NCBI RefSeq assembly: GCF_030269305.1
Contig: NZ_BSTC01000020.1
Span: 41,216 to 105,215, forward strand
Origin: Kineosporia sp. NBRC 101731
Lineage (GTDB): Bacteria > Actinomycetota > Actinomycetes > Actinomycetales > Kineosporiaceae
Length of the DNA stretch: 64,000 bases
Direction of reading: 5' to 3'
The translations under genes and the position numbers were made by a program. The notes under the pieces are model-generated. The model saw nothing but the letters and a program-made list of their open reading frames with translations. It searched no databases and was not told where the DNA came from. Shown piece by piece: positions 28,024-35,719 of this stretch; the first letter of the stretch is position 1, and each line of letters opens with the position of its first letter.

Positions 28024-29250
28024 CTACGGCCAGGAGATCGTGAACGTGCTGGTGGGCCTCCTCACGCTGCGGTGGGTGCATTGGGGAACGTCCGGCTGCT
28101 GGTGGCGGGTGACGATCAGGCTCGGACGCGCCTGCGGGTCCCACGCCGCGATCGCGGCGGCGTAGCGTTCGCTCAGGTCCTGCCCGGCGGGCCCGTGGGC
28201 GATGATCCCGATCTCCCACTCATCAGCAACGTCGGTGGCACGCTGGGTGCGGTAGGCCATGGTGGAGCCCTCGACCAGCGCCGGCCAGCCGATGCCGATG
28301 GGCGAGGGCGCAGGAATCAGTCCCGCCTCGTGCGCTCCGGAGTCCCCGGTCAACACTGCGACGTCGAGCACGGTGACCAGCCACAGGTCCAGCAACGCGT
28401 ACGACTTCTGCCCACGCAGCATGGCCCCTGCCCACCGGATGGCCTGCTCCCCGAGGAAAGACTTCCTGAGGGCCTCGACGTTGACCTGCATACCGTCGTC
28501 CAGGCGCAGGGCCACCCGCTGGCCGGGGACATCGTGCAGGACTGCCGGCTGTTCCCGGTGCTCTCCGGCACCCTGCATCGCTACGAACCCGGCCTGTGCG
28601 ATGTCTTCAGCGACCATCATGTTCTCGCCGCGCCGCACGAGGGTGACGGTGCGGCGCTGGCCACGCCACCGGATCGGGGCCACGATTCTGCCGGCCTGGC
28701 TCAGCTGCTCCCACCACGCCTGGGGTATGTCCGTGGTCTCCACGGTAGCCAGGATCAAATCGAATGGGGCGAACTGGGCCACGCCGAAGGCCGCGTCACC
28801 GGTGACGACCTGGACCTGGTCGTATCCGGTGGCGGTCAGGAACTGGCGGGCGCGGGCGGTCACGTCCTCGTCGATGTCGATCGTGACCACCAGCCCGTCC
28901 GGGCCGACGAGTTCGGCCAGGTAGGCCGCGTTCACCCCGCCGGAACCGATCTCCAGAACCCGCTGTCCCGGGCGGACCTGCGCCTGTTCCAGCTGGTAGG
29001 CCTGGATGTGGGGTGCGGACACCGAGCTCAGGCTGCCCCCGTCCGCGTCGCGCTTGGTGACCGCAGCCTTGAACGGGTCGTACATCACTGCGGTGTCGAC
29101 CCCCTGGACCAGATGCCTGGGAACCACGCGCAGGGCCCCGATGATCTCGGGCGAGCGCACGACGCCCTTTTCCCTCAGGACCGTGACCATGTCCTCACGG
29201 AGTTCATCGGCCGGGCGGCTGGAGGGTGCGGGGAGAGAGGGGGGGCACAA
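28024..29250 (-). CDS. FxLD-type (PCMT-like) methyltransferase 2
   Basis: A 408-residue protein, start TTG with GAGGAG five bases upstream. It is homologous in layout to the downstream methyltransferase: ALRVVPRHLVQGVDTAVMYD, SAM motif VLEIGSGGVNAAYLAELV (the usual GxGTG loop reads GSGGV), VTIDIDEDVTARARQFL and PFDLILATVETTDIP, followed by a C-terminal extension of about 190 residues. Two such enzymes in series suggest two methylations or two substrates. The ribosome-binding site lies in the seven-base gap after the stop codon of a short upstream frame, implying translational coupling to it. Confidence 0.82.
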   Translation of the reverse strand: MCPPSLPAPSSRPADELREDMVTVLREKGVVRSPEIIGALRVVPRHLVQGVDTAVMYDPFKAAVTKRDADGGSLSSVSAPHIQAYQLEQAQVRPGQRVLEIGSGGVNAAYLAELVGPDGLVVTIDIDEDVTARARQFLTATGYDQVQVVTGDAAFGVAQFAPFDLILATVETTDIPQAWWEQLSQAGRIVAPIRWRGQRRTVTLVRRGENMMVAEDIAQAGFVAMQGAGEHREQPAVLHDVPGQRVALRLDDGMQVNVEALRKSFLGEQAIRWAGAMLRGQKSYALLDLWLVTVLDVAVLTGDSGAHEAGLIPAPSPIGIGWPALVEGSTMAYRTQRATDVADEWEIGIIAHGPAGQDLSERYAAAIAAWDPQARPSLIVTRHQQPDVPQCTHRSVRRPTSTFTISWP

Positions 29251-29257
29251 GGACTCC

Positions 29258-29491
29258 TCATGGGTCGGATGAGAGGCGGTGGCCGTCCTGGCTGCTCTTC
29301 TCTGCTTTTCCGCCGTCCTTGGCCGGCTGGTGTTCGGCGAGCTGGGGCCCGACGAAGTGACGAACGTACCGCCCCGGTGAGCGCGACCCGGACAGTTTCA
29401 GCGCGGTCAGCGCGCGTGCCAGGACCAGAAGCTGGAGGCCGGCATTGTTTCCTTGAGCTAGGTGTGACAGGTGAGCCCAGCGTCCGCGCAC
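29258..29491 (-). pseudogene. C-terminal remnant coupled to methyltransferase 2
   Basis: A 77-residue frame (open from 29524 after a TAG) ends seven bases before the methyltransferase start. Reading RGRWAHLSHLAQGNN and ALTALKLSGSRSPGRYVRHF, it looks like the end of a longer protein whose 5' part is gone. In FxLD loci the gene at this position is usually a dehydratase-like RiPP enzyme, but I cannot identify the family from this piece. The intact stop/RBS/start junction shows the downstream coupling has been kept. Confidence 0.4.
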
Positions 29492-29573
29492 CGCTGCCAG
29501 CCACCATGAATGTGGGCATCGGGACTAAAACCGAGTCCGGTCCGGATACCGTGAGCCGACGTGGGCAGCAGCT

Positions 29574-29604
29574 CGCCCCTGGCTACTACAGATAGCCAGG
29601 GGCG
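29574..29604 (-). terminator. Hairpin terminator after DUF397 gene
   Basis: A perfect 12-bp stem (CGCCCCTGGCTA and complement) with a seven-base loop lies about 37 bases downstream of the minus-strand DUF397 stop codon. Confidence 0.72.
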
Positions 29605-29640
29605 CGCCTGTGTTACGGGGTAGCAGCTGGAACAGGCTGC

Positions 29641-29841
29641 TTAGCCGAGCAGTTTGTTGAACTCGCCGCGCTTGGCGCCGTCGATCAGGGCGGCGATCTC
29701 GCCGGGGGTGAACTCCAGGACCGGGCCTTGGCCGTGCTGCTTGGAGTCACGCAGCAGCACGGTGCCCTCCGTGGTCAGGCCCATCTCCACGCAGGCGTTG
29801 TTGTCGGCGCTGGCCGACGCCTTGAAGAAGTCGATCTTCAT
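29641..29841 (-). CDS. DUF397-domain protein (Scr1-system partner)
   Basis: A 66-residue acidic/neutral protein reading FFKASASADNNACVEMGL, then VLLRDSKQHGQGPVLEFTPG and a C-terminal helix: the DUF397 pattern (a W/F-K-x-S-x-S opening, CVEV core and RDSKxP motif). The ATG at 29841 overlaps the stop codon of the upstream regulator as ATGA; an in-frame ATG at 29850 is the alternative. DUF397 proteins pair with Scr1-type regulators throughout actinomycetes and are proposed toxin-like or regulatory partners. Confidence 0.88.
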   Translation of the reverse strand: MKIDFFKASASADNNACVEMGLTTEGTVLLRDSKQHGQGPVLEFTPGEIAALIDGAKRGEFNKLLG

Positions 29842-30677
29842 TTCGCGCATTGCAGGTGCTCCTCGAAAGCTACGGACATTGCCTTGATGATGTCGAACCT
29901 ACGGCGCGCGTTGTGCACGGCCTCGGCGTCCGCAGAGTATTGCGCGGCCAGGTATCCATCGGTGTAGAGGATCGGTGGTTCCTGCGACTCAGTGGAGAAC
30001 CCCAGCAAGGCGAATTCACCCTTACCTCCAGGGTGCGCGCCGGTGGAGAACGGCAGCACCCGGATATCGACATTGGGCCGGGCGGCCAGTTCGCGCAGGT
30101 AGGCGATCTGCTCGTTTAGACCTTCTGCTCCGCCGACCTGCCGGTTCAGGGCTTCCTCACCGATCACGACGCACAGGTCCGCTGCAGCAATGGCTTCCTG
30201 GCGTCTGGTGCGAACCGCCACCTGACGCTCGATGGTCTCCTCGGCGAAACCGTCCGGGGCGGTCTTGAACTGGGCGATCTGGTAGCGGCGGGACTGCACC
30301 AGGCCTGGCACGAGTATCGGTCCGAAGACATCGACGCTGGTGGCGAAGGCCTCCAGCTCTAGCAAGGTGAAGAACGCTCGGTCGTTGGGCAGGCCCTTGG
30401 CCAGCTCTACGTACCAGGTGACTTGCTCGTCCTGTTTGGCCATCGCCTCCAAGTTGGCTGTGGTCTCCTCATCCGCGCCGACGATGCGGCACAGGTGCAG
30501 GATGTCGCCGGGGCTGGGCCGGGTCTCGGCCTTCTCGATGCGCTTCCATTTCGACACCGAGCCGGCGCCGGTATCAGCGAGGTCCTTGTGCGAGAGCTTC
30601 GCACTCTCGCGTAGTGCACGGACCTGGCGGGCCAGTGAGCGGCGAACGCTCCTCTTGGGTTGCGTCGTGTGCCCCAT
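29838..30677 (-). CDS. Scr1-family XRE regulator (HTH plus DUF5753)
   Basis: A 279-residue protein starting MGHTTQPKRS. Residues about 12-65 form an XRE helix-turn-helix (QVRALRESAKLSHKDLADTG, VSKWKRIEKAETRPSPGDIL). Residues about 95-275 are the DUF5753 domain (ILVPGLVQSRRYQIAQ, RTRRQEAIAAADLCVVIGEE, VRVLPFSTGAHPGG-like RVLPFSTGAHPGGKGEFALL). Members regulate development or antibiotic production in Streptomyces and form antitoxin-like pairs with the coupled DUF397 protein. No nearby target can be named, but the flanking biosynthetic genes are candidates. Confidence 0.9.
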   Translation of the reverse strand: MGHTTQPKRSVRRSLARQVRALRESAKLSHKDLADTGAGSVSKWKRIEKAETRPSPGDILHLCRIVGADEETTANLEAMAKQDEQVTWYVELAKGLPNDRAFFTLLELEAFATSVDVFGPILVPGLVQSRRYQIAQFKTAPDGFAEETIERQVAVRTRRQEAIAAADLCVVIGEEALNRQVGGAEGLNEQIAYLRELAARPNVDIRVLPFSTGAHPGGKGEFALLGFSTESQEPPILYTDGYLAAQYSADAEAVHNARRRFDIIKAMSVAFEEHLQCAK

Positions 30678-30869
30678 AGCTCGCTGAGTGTAGGGGTTCA
30701 GATCGGACCAGACCATTACTTGTCGGTTCGCTCTGGTCGGTTCATACGGGGCGGTTCACATCATGGGGTCCACTTCAGGGGGTCCAATGTGGACTCTTAA
30801 CAAGTACGCAGAGTGAGAGCACAGTTGGCGCATAGTCAGTCACCCTGAGGTCAACGGAAGGGACCGACG

Positions 30870-31091
30870 GTGAGCAGTCACTGTAACGTGCTGGGCATCT
30901 GCCCCCAGTGCCGCACTGCCTGGCCCTGTATCGGCAGGGCGCTTGAGCACCGCGACGCACCCTTGTCACGCATAGCAACGATGGTGGCGTTCATGCGGGC
31001 GCAGGCCCGCCTCAGCGCTCCCCGCCGTGCCAGCCCAGACAGCTCAGACCCGATCCGGCGAATCCCTCAGCAGCGGAGCCGCGCCGCCTAA
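30870..31091 (+). CDS. Small zinc-finger-like protein
   Basis: A 73-residue protein with GTG start and GGAAGGGA six bases upstream. The N-terminus has four close cysteines in HCNVLGICPQCRTAWPC, likely a zinc site. The C-terminal half is basic and becomes low-complexity (Arg/Ser/Pro), so it may be disordered. Divergent from the Scr1 regulator. Similar tiny Cys-rich proteins occur next to actinomycete regulators; no function is known to me. Confidence 0.5.
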   Translation: MSSHCNVLGICPQCRTAWPCIGRALEHRDAPLSRIATMVAFMRAQARLSAPRRASPDSSDPIRRIPQQRSRAA

Positions 31092-31312
31092 ACGGGCCCG
31101 AACGATCGAATCCCGGGGAACGCCGCAACTTCAGCCTCCGCGACGCGACCCGCACAAACTCAAAGTCGCCTCGGCGCAGCGCCTTTCCTACGCGCGGCTC
31201 CGAGGCCCCACTCGGCCGTCGCCGGCGCCCATCACTGCGCCGCGCGGGCGGGTACCGAGCACCACACGCCCCCAGCAGTCCCGAGCACCGCGATGCCTCA
31301 AGGGAGGCAACG

Positions 31313-31645
31313 ATGCTGAACCCCGTAGAAGCCAAGGCCCGGATCGCCCGGGAGCTGGACAACTACAGCCTGCACGCGCTGATGATGACGCAGACGCCCG
31401 CCCATCAGATCATCGTGCAACTGCCCTCGACGCAGGTGCCCGATGGCCTGGACCTGCCCGACCTGCTGACTCACATCCAGGGTGTCTCGCACGTAGCGTG
31501 GGCGGCACCCCCACTGCACAACCGCGTGCTCATAGTGACGCTGGCAGCCAACTCCAGCGCGTCGTGGGAACGGCAGGACCTCCGGCCGCGCCCACGGACT
31601 GGGCGCGTCGATCCCATGTACTCCACCCACCGACGATCCCCATGA
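31313..31645 (+). CDS. Small hypothetical protein
   Basis: A 110-residue protein with ATG start and AGGGAGG six bases upstream. Residues 1-80 look like a compact alpha/beta fold (SLHALMMTQTPAHQIIVQLP, HIQGVSHVAWAAPPLHN), while the last 30 residues are basic and probably disordered. The N-terminal part with its PLHNRVLIVTLA strand resembles the C-terminal half of the protein at 41482-42003 (PGVVVLPATSC, QVIAQVPG) only vaguely. No function assigned. Confidence 0.55.
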   Translation: MLNPVEAKARIARELDNYSLHALMMTQTPAHQIIVQLPSTQVPDGLDLPDLLTHIQGVSHVAWAAPPLHNRVLIVTLAANSSASWERQDLRPRPRTGRVDPMYSTHRRSP

Positions 31646-31748
31646 AGCGCCGTCCGTCGCGGCCAGAATCCCTCCGCTGGCCGCGGCGGACGGCTTACCC
31701 AGCTCGCTGATCCTCGCATCGGGGAATGAGTGGATCGGCGAGACCTGC

Positions 31749-31793
31749 GGGGGTCGATGCCCACCACTCAAACCAGGCCGGGCATCGACCCCC
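31749..31793. terminator. Long inverted repeat, probable terminator
   Basis: A perfect 14-bp inverted repeat (GGGGGTCGATGCCC and complement at 31780-31793) encloses a 17-base loop, about 100 bases after the stop at 31645. It is probably a terminator for that gene; the long loop also allows a regulatory RNA role. Confidence 0.6.
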
Positions 31794-31839
31794 ACGGTGC
31801 AACGTGCACCCCACAGGCCAGGAGCAAGAGCCCCTGGAA

Positions 31840-31897
31840 ATCAGCGCCGGGTCGGGTGACAGTCACCCGCCGACACCCTCCACCCGTCCCGGCGCCC
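31840..31897 (+). repeat. Inverted-repeat copy A with 41-bp perfect core
   Basis: Positions 31854-31894 are the exact reverse complement of 41384-41424. The core contains the palindrome GGGTGACAGTCACCC. Weaker similarity extends about 40 bases upstream (CAGGCC..GAGCAAG..CCCCT blocks in both). This copy lies 80 bases upstream of the DUF6082-like gene. Confidence 0.85.
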
Positions 31898-31974
31898 GAC
31901 CCGTCGACGCCTATCCGGCCGCCGAGACAGACACCGCCATGCCCGCATCCATGTTCTCTATCCAGGAGTTTCGC

Positions 31975-32460
31975 GTGAAGATGCCATCCACGATCGCCGC
32001 CAGCACCGCCGTCATGGCCGGTTCGGGGGTTGCGCTGACGGTACTCGCGGCGTACAAGATCCGCTCCGATGCGCTGTGGGCCGCCCGTAACTTCCAGGAG
32101 CGCCTCATCGAGAAAGTGATGGCCGACCCGGAACTCAGTGAGGCCGTTTTCCCTGGCCTGGACCGGCAGCACATGTACCTGAATCTGTGGGTGATGTACC
32201 ACTACACGATGCTGCGCACGGGCGCGCAGACGTGGAAGGGCTTCCGCGCCAACACCAGCTCCCTGCTGCAAACACCAGCCGCCCGGGAATTTTGGAAGAT
32301 AGCCGCGGATCACTTCCAACACCGCACTGGCAGGTTCGACCAGAAGTTCCTAGACGCCCTGACCGCCGCGATCGAGGCCGGCTCCAAGCAGCCCGGCCCG
32401 TCCAGCAGGCCCAGCCCGCGAGCGCCCGCCAGCGAGGTGGCGGTGCGGAGCGCTCACTGA
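31975..32460 (+). CDS. DUF6082-like protein
   Basis: A 161-residue protein; the GTG at 31975 is preferred, with CAGGAG seven bases upstream, over the earlier ATG at 31939. An N-terminal membrane-like helix (TAVMAGSGVALTVLAAYKI) is followed by a helical domain with DPELSEAVFPGLDRQHMYLN and AREFWKIAADHFQHRTG, the pattern of DUF6082 (DPxL..., YxNxW, FW) found in Streptomyces regulatory loci. Function unknown. The inverted repeat copy A sits in its leader. Confidence 0.65.
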   Translation: MKMPSTIAASTAVMAGSGVALTVLAAYKIRSDALWAARNFQERLIEKVMADPELSEAVFPGLDRQHMYLNLWVMYHYTMLRTGAQTWKGFRANTSSLLQTPAAREFWKIAADHFQHRTGRFDQKFLDALTAAIEAGSKQPGPSSRPSPRAPASEVAVRSAH

Positions 32461-32524
32461 TGCCCCACACCTCCCAGCAGGCCCCACTCAGCCAGCCCAG
32501 CCCTATGCCACGGGGAGAACTCAG

Positions 32525-32920
32525 ATGTTCCTAGGACTAGCAGTCGCCGTCCGGTCGGTCGACGGCAGGCCCGGGACGGTGCGGTTCAAGCCCCGCAGGC
32601 AGGCGCTGAGGGTTGTCTACGATGCCCGCGAGGTCGCCTGGATCACTAGCGACAGGATGGCCGAGTACCTGACCGGTTACACCGAAGACCAGGAGCAGGC
32701 CCACCGGCGGGGAAACCTCGAAATTGTCAGCGGCAAGGGCGAAGTCAGGTTCAGCGTGTTCCGCTCGGAGGACTCGCAGTCGCTGGAGGTGGGCCCTCAC
32801 ACGCTGAGCGAGCAGGAGCGACGGGACCTGCTGGAGCTGGCCGTCAGGCCCAGCACGGGTCGGCCGAAGGACCGGGCCCGACGACGGGTCAGAGCGGTCA
32901 TCACCGGGAGCCGCAGATGA
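32525..32920 (+). CDS. Hypothetical protein coupled to an HTH gene
   Basis: A 131-residue basic protein with ATG start and GGGGAGA six bases upstream. It reads as an alternating beta-rich domain (VRFKPRRQALRVVYDAREV, GEVRFSVFRSEDSQSLEVG) with an Arg-rich tail. Its stop overlaps the start of the next gene (ATGA), so the two are translated together. No recognised family. Possibly a small regulator or an antitoxin-like partner of the HTH protein; context only. Confidence 0.58.
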   Translation: MFLGLAVAVRSVDGRPGTVRFKPRRQALRVVYDAREVAWITSDRMAEYLTGYTEDQEQAHRRGNLEIVSGKGEVRFSVFRSEDSQSLEVGPHTLSEQERRDLLELAVRPSTGRPKDRARRRVRAVITGSRR

Positions 32921-33279
32921 ACTGCCCCGAAGATCTGGTGACGGTGACGCGGTGGAGCGGTCAGGAAGCCGCAGCGTTACGTCTCGCCCTGCGTCGATCG
33001 GTCCTGGACTTCGCCCACCATCTGGGCGTTGCTCCCCGAACGATCGCCAACTGGGAAGCCCGGGGAAGCACGCTCATCCCCACCGTTTCCTGCCAGGCCA
33101 TCCTCGACACCGCCCTGGAACAGGCCACCACCAGTGAGCGCGCGCGGTTCGTCAGCCTGGGCAAGGGGACGACGCCCCTCATCGTCGTCGGCTCCTCAAC
33201 CACCGTCCCAGAGCACATGAGGGAGGCCTCGTGTCTTCTACCGGTGGATGCAGCCAGTCGGTCGCAGGCCGGGCGCTAA
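32917..33279 (+). CDS. Small XRE-type helix-turn-helix protein
   Basis: A 120-residue protein. Residues about 15-60 form an HTH: EAAALRLALRRSVLDFAHHL followed by GVAPRTIANWEARGS, the recognition-helix pattern of XRE regulators in which the protein acts on its own or neighbouring promoters. The C-terminal half is short and has no known sensor domain. It is translationally coupled (ATGA) to the 131-residue gene. It is the last plus-strand gene before the convergent biosynthetic operon. Confidence 0.72.
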   Translation: MNCPEDLVTVTRWSGQEAAALRLALRRSVLDFAHHLGVAPRTIANWEARGSTLIPTVSCQAILDTALEQATTSERARFVSLGKGTTPLIVVGSSTTVPEHMREASCLLPVDAASRSQAGR

Positions 33280-33339
33280 GGGGAGAACCTACTTCCGCCG
33301 AGACGGACCCGATCCTCCACCTGGGAGAAGGATGCAGGT

Positions 33340-33485
33340 CAGTCGTCGACGAGGCTTTGGCAGCGGCGTAGTTGCGCCAGCAGTGTTCCCTCCGTGCTCT
33401 TCCCGGTTCACGGCGGACAGAACACGATGATGACGAACCCAGCTTGACGCTGCCTCTCCGCAGAGGCCCCGGGAGCTGGCGTCAT
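33340..33485 (-). pseudogene. Dead copy of the 5' end of the P-loop kinase gene
   Basis: Reading the minus strand from the ATG at 33485 gives MTPAPGASAERQRQAGFVII, then VFCPP, an in-frame TGA and TGKSTEGTLLAQLRRCQ. This aligns residue by residue with the intact kinase at 25727-26341 (ASQETQRQAGLVVIVSGPPG, then SGKTTLATLLARQLR). The stop replaces the first Gly of the Walker A loop, and similarity ends after about 45 codons. The rest of the gap 33280-33787 has no gene apart from a terminator. Confidence 0.8.
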
Positions 33486-33684
33486 GCGTAGGGGTTGCAA
33501 TCGTTATTCAGGCGCTTAACCCGCTCCAGCTGGGTCCAAAATGGCTCGTGGCGCTTCCACAGGACGGCTGGCCATCTCCGGGTGAGCTGAACCGCGGTTG
33601 TCAGCCCGCGGCCGACCCGCCCGGAGAGGCGAAACAATCGAGTCGCAGGACCTAACGTGGGGGCGCCGCGAGACCGAACTCGCC

Positions 33685-33721
33685 GGCCCGTCTGCTCTTA
33701 AGGATCGAGAGCAGACGGGCC
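33685..33721. terminator. Terminator at the 3' end of the biosynthetic operon
   Basis: A 14-bp perfect stem (GGCCCGTCTGCTCT and complement) with a nine-base loop lies 67 bases downstream of the last gene of the minus-strand operon and can work in both directions. Confidence 0.78.
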
Positions 33722-33787
33722 GTTGCGGATTGGGCGTTCGTAGGTGCGACGTCGATGTAGAAGCAACCAGCTGGGTGCCCGGGTGAG

Positions 33788-34675
33788 TTACCGGGCCATG
33801 CCGTGAAATCGGTTGGTCAGGTCGGTGACCTGACGGTAGAGCTCTACGATCACCTCTGGGGTTCCACCGTCGCGGAATGCCTGCTTGTCCAGCTGCTTAC
33901 CCGGGTCACCCCCGGGCCAGATGCGCCAGGAGTCGTTGTCAATGACATCGCTCAGGATCAGGGCGCCATCGGATGTGCGGACGCCGACCTCGAACTTGCA
34001 GTCGATCAGGGCGATCGGGCCGTCCTGCGTCGTGAGGCCGGCCCAGGCTTTCTCCAGCGCCAGGAAGGCCGGTTTGAGGAGGGTCTCGACGATGAACGTG
34101 TCCTGTTCCTCGGTGATCGGTGCGGGGATGTCCAGGCTGGGGCCCTCAGCGTTGAACGGCTGCTTAGGCGGCAGGAGCGTCCAGGTCTGGCCGGTGACCT
34201 TGATGAGTGGGTCGGTGTAGACGCCTTCGGCCCAGATGCCCTCGCGCAGGTACTCGGCACGAGCATCGCCTTCGTCCATCACCCGGGGCTGCTCGCTGGC
34301 CGGGGGCAGCACCATGGCCCGCTTGTGGAAACGTTCCACCACCAAATCCTCGAAATGAGTTTCGAGGGAATGATCTGGGTGCCGTTTGAGGTAGCTGCCC
34401 CAGGGGCGACGGCGCAGGACGAACTCGACGGGCAGCATGTCGCAGGACCAGCACAGCATGGTGCGCTCGTCGGCCTGGCGGATGAATGCGGTCGGGATGC
34501 CCGCTTCGGTAAGGAGCTCGAAGACGTTGACGGTCTGGGTGGTTTTCAGGATCCCGATGGAGGGGATCGCGGCCACGCGGGCGGCATCCCCTCCGGTGAG
34601 GGAGTCTTTCGACTCCAGCAGCACGGTGCCGGTCTCGGGACCGGGCACAATGATCTTTGTCTTTCCCTCGATCAA
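33788..34675 (-). CDS. PAICS/PurC-type SAICAR synthetase-like ATP-dependent ligase
   Basis: A 295-residue protein, TTG start with GAGGAA overlapping the preceding stop. It opens with IEGKTKIIV and has the carboxylate/ATP region AFIRQADERTM, VLRRRPWGSYLKRHP, then LIDCKFEVGV and SDVIDNDSWRIWPGGD with DKQAFRDGG. The DVIDNDSWR motif is that of animal-type PAICS rather than the DEISPDTCR of ordinary bacterial PurC. Residues about 100-150 form an insertion absent from short bacterial PurC. The family joins a carboxylate to the amine of aspartate with ATP. As last gene of a biosynthetic operon, it more likely forms an amide in a natural product than serves purine synthesis. It could still be a spare purC. 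Confidence 0.88.
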   Translation of the reverse strand: MIEGKTKIIVPGPETGTVLLESKDSLTGGDAARVAAIPSIGILKTTQTVNVFELLTEAGIPTAFIRQADERTMLCWSCDMLPVEFVLRRRPWGSYLKRHPDHSLETHFEDLVVERFHKRAMVLPPASEQPRVMDEGDARAEYLREGIWAEGVYTDPLIKVTGQTWTLLPPKQPFNAEGPSLDIPAPITEEQDTFIVETLLKPAFLALEKAWAGLTTQDGPIALIDCKFEVGVRTSDGALILSDVIDNDSWRIWPGGDPGKQLDKQAFRDGGTPEVIVELYRQVTDLTNRFHGMAR

Positions 34676-34684
34676 CGCTGTTCC

Positions 34685-35719
34685 TCACATGGCGTGCGCA
34701 TCCTGGGCGCTGTGGTCGCTGGTGTCCGGCAGTCTGACAGATCTGGTTGCCTGGTCGGCGCGATCCTCAACCGGGTTGCGCAGGGTTCCCAGGCCCTCGA
34801 CGTGGACCTCGACGACGTCACCCTCGCGCAGGAACACCGGGTCGCTCACCGCTCCCAGATCCGATGGGGTGCCGGTGAGGATGACGTCTCCGATCTCCAG
34901 CTGCGTCAGTTGTGAGATGCGGCTGATGAGGGAGCTCAGGCCGAACACGAGGTCGCTCGTGGACCCGGACTGAATGATCTGCCCGTTCAGGAGCGTGCTC
35001 AGGCGCAGATCGTCCAGATCGGGGAACTCGTCGGTGGTGACCAGGTACGGGCCCAGCGGGCACGAGGTAGGGAACATCTTTCCTGAGCTCCACTGCGTGG
35101 TGCGGAACTCCAGATCCCGTGCGCTGAGGTCGTTGGCGCAGGTCAGGCCAGCAATGTGAGCGGCGGCCTGTTCTTCGGGGATGTCGTGCCCGGCCCGGCC
35201 GATGATCACCGCGACCTCCCCTTCGGGGACGACCTGACGAGATGCGGCGGGGACCTGGATCGATGTCCCAGACCCGATCAGCGCTGAGGACGTCTTGTGG
35301 AAGAGCTCCGGGTGCAGAGGTATCTGCTGTCCGATGCCCTCCACGAAGGATCGGTGGTTCAGGCCCACCCCGATGACCTTCGTCGGGCGCAGCACGGGCG
35401 CACACATGGTCAGATCAGGCAGGGACCGCAGGAACGCCGATGCCCCGTCCAAGCCGCCCAGACGGATGTTGCTTTCCGCCGCGTTCACCAGCCTCTGCAC
35501 CTGAGCGCGCCATCCGTCGCAGGCCAGGAGGTCGCCGACGTCGGTGAGCCAGTCGCGTCCGGCCAGGACGTTCAGGTCCAGGACATGCTGTGGCACGGTC
35601 CGTGGGTGCGGGCCACGAGAGATACCGAGCCGGGTCTCGGGTGTGTATACGCCGGGTCCGGGTGCGCGGATGACGCCGACGGACGTGCCTGCGCCACGGA
35701 CGTAGGTGACCAGTCGCAT
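34685..35719 (-). CDS. Fumarylacetoacetate hydrolase (FAH)-family enzyme
   Basis: A 344-residue protein. The C-terminal catalytic domain is complete: VIGVGLNHRSFVEG, VPEGEVAVIIGRAGHDI (first acidic ligand), LTCANDLSARDLEF (Asp-containing metal segment), then GKMFPTSCPLGPYL and GDVILTGTPSDLG. These metal-dependent enzymes hydrolyse, hydrate, isomerise or decarboxylate 2-oxo/1,3-dicarbonyl compounds. The ATG shares its A with the upstream stop (TGATG), so it is coupled to the oxygenase. A beta-keto or 2-oxo acid intermediate in this pathway is implied. Confidence 0.88.
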   Translation of the reverse strand: MRLVTYVRGAGTSVGVIRAPGPGVYTPETRLGISRGPHPRTVPQHVLDLNVLAGRDWLTDVGDLLACDGWRAQVQRLVNAAESNIRLGGLDGASAFLRSLPDLTMCAPVLRPTKVIGVGLNHRSFVEGIGQQIPLHPELFHKTSSALIGSGTSIQVPAASRQVVPEGEVAVIIGRAGHDIPEEQAAAHIAGLTCANDLSARDLEFRTTQWSSGKMFPTSCPLGPYLVTTDEFPDLDDLRLSTLLNGQIIQSGSTSDLVFGLSSLISRISQLTQLEIGDVILTGTPSDLGAVSDPVFLREGDVVEVHVEGLGTLRNPVEDRADQATRSVRLPDTSDHSAQDAHAM

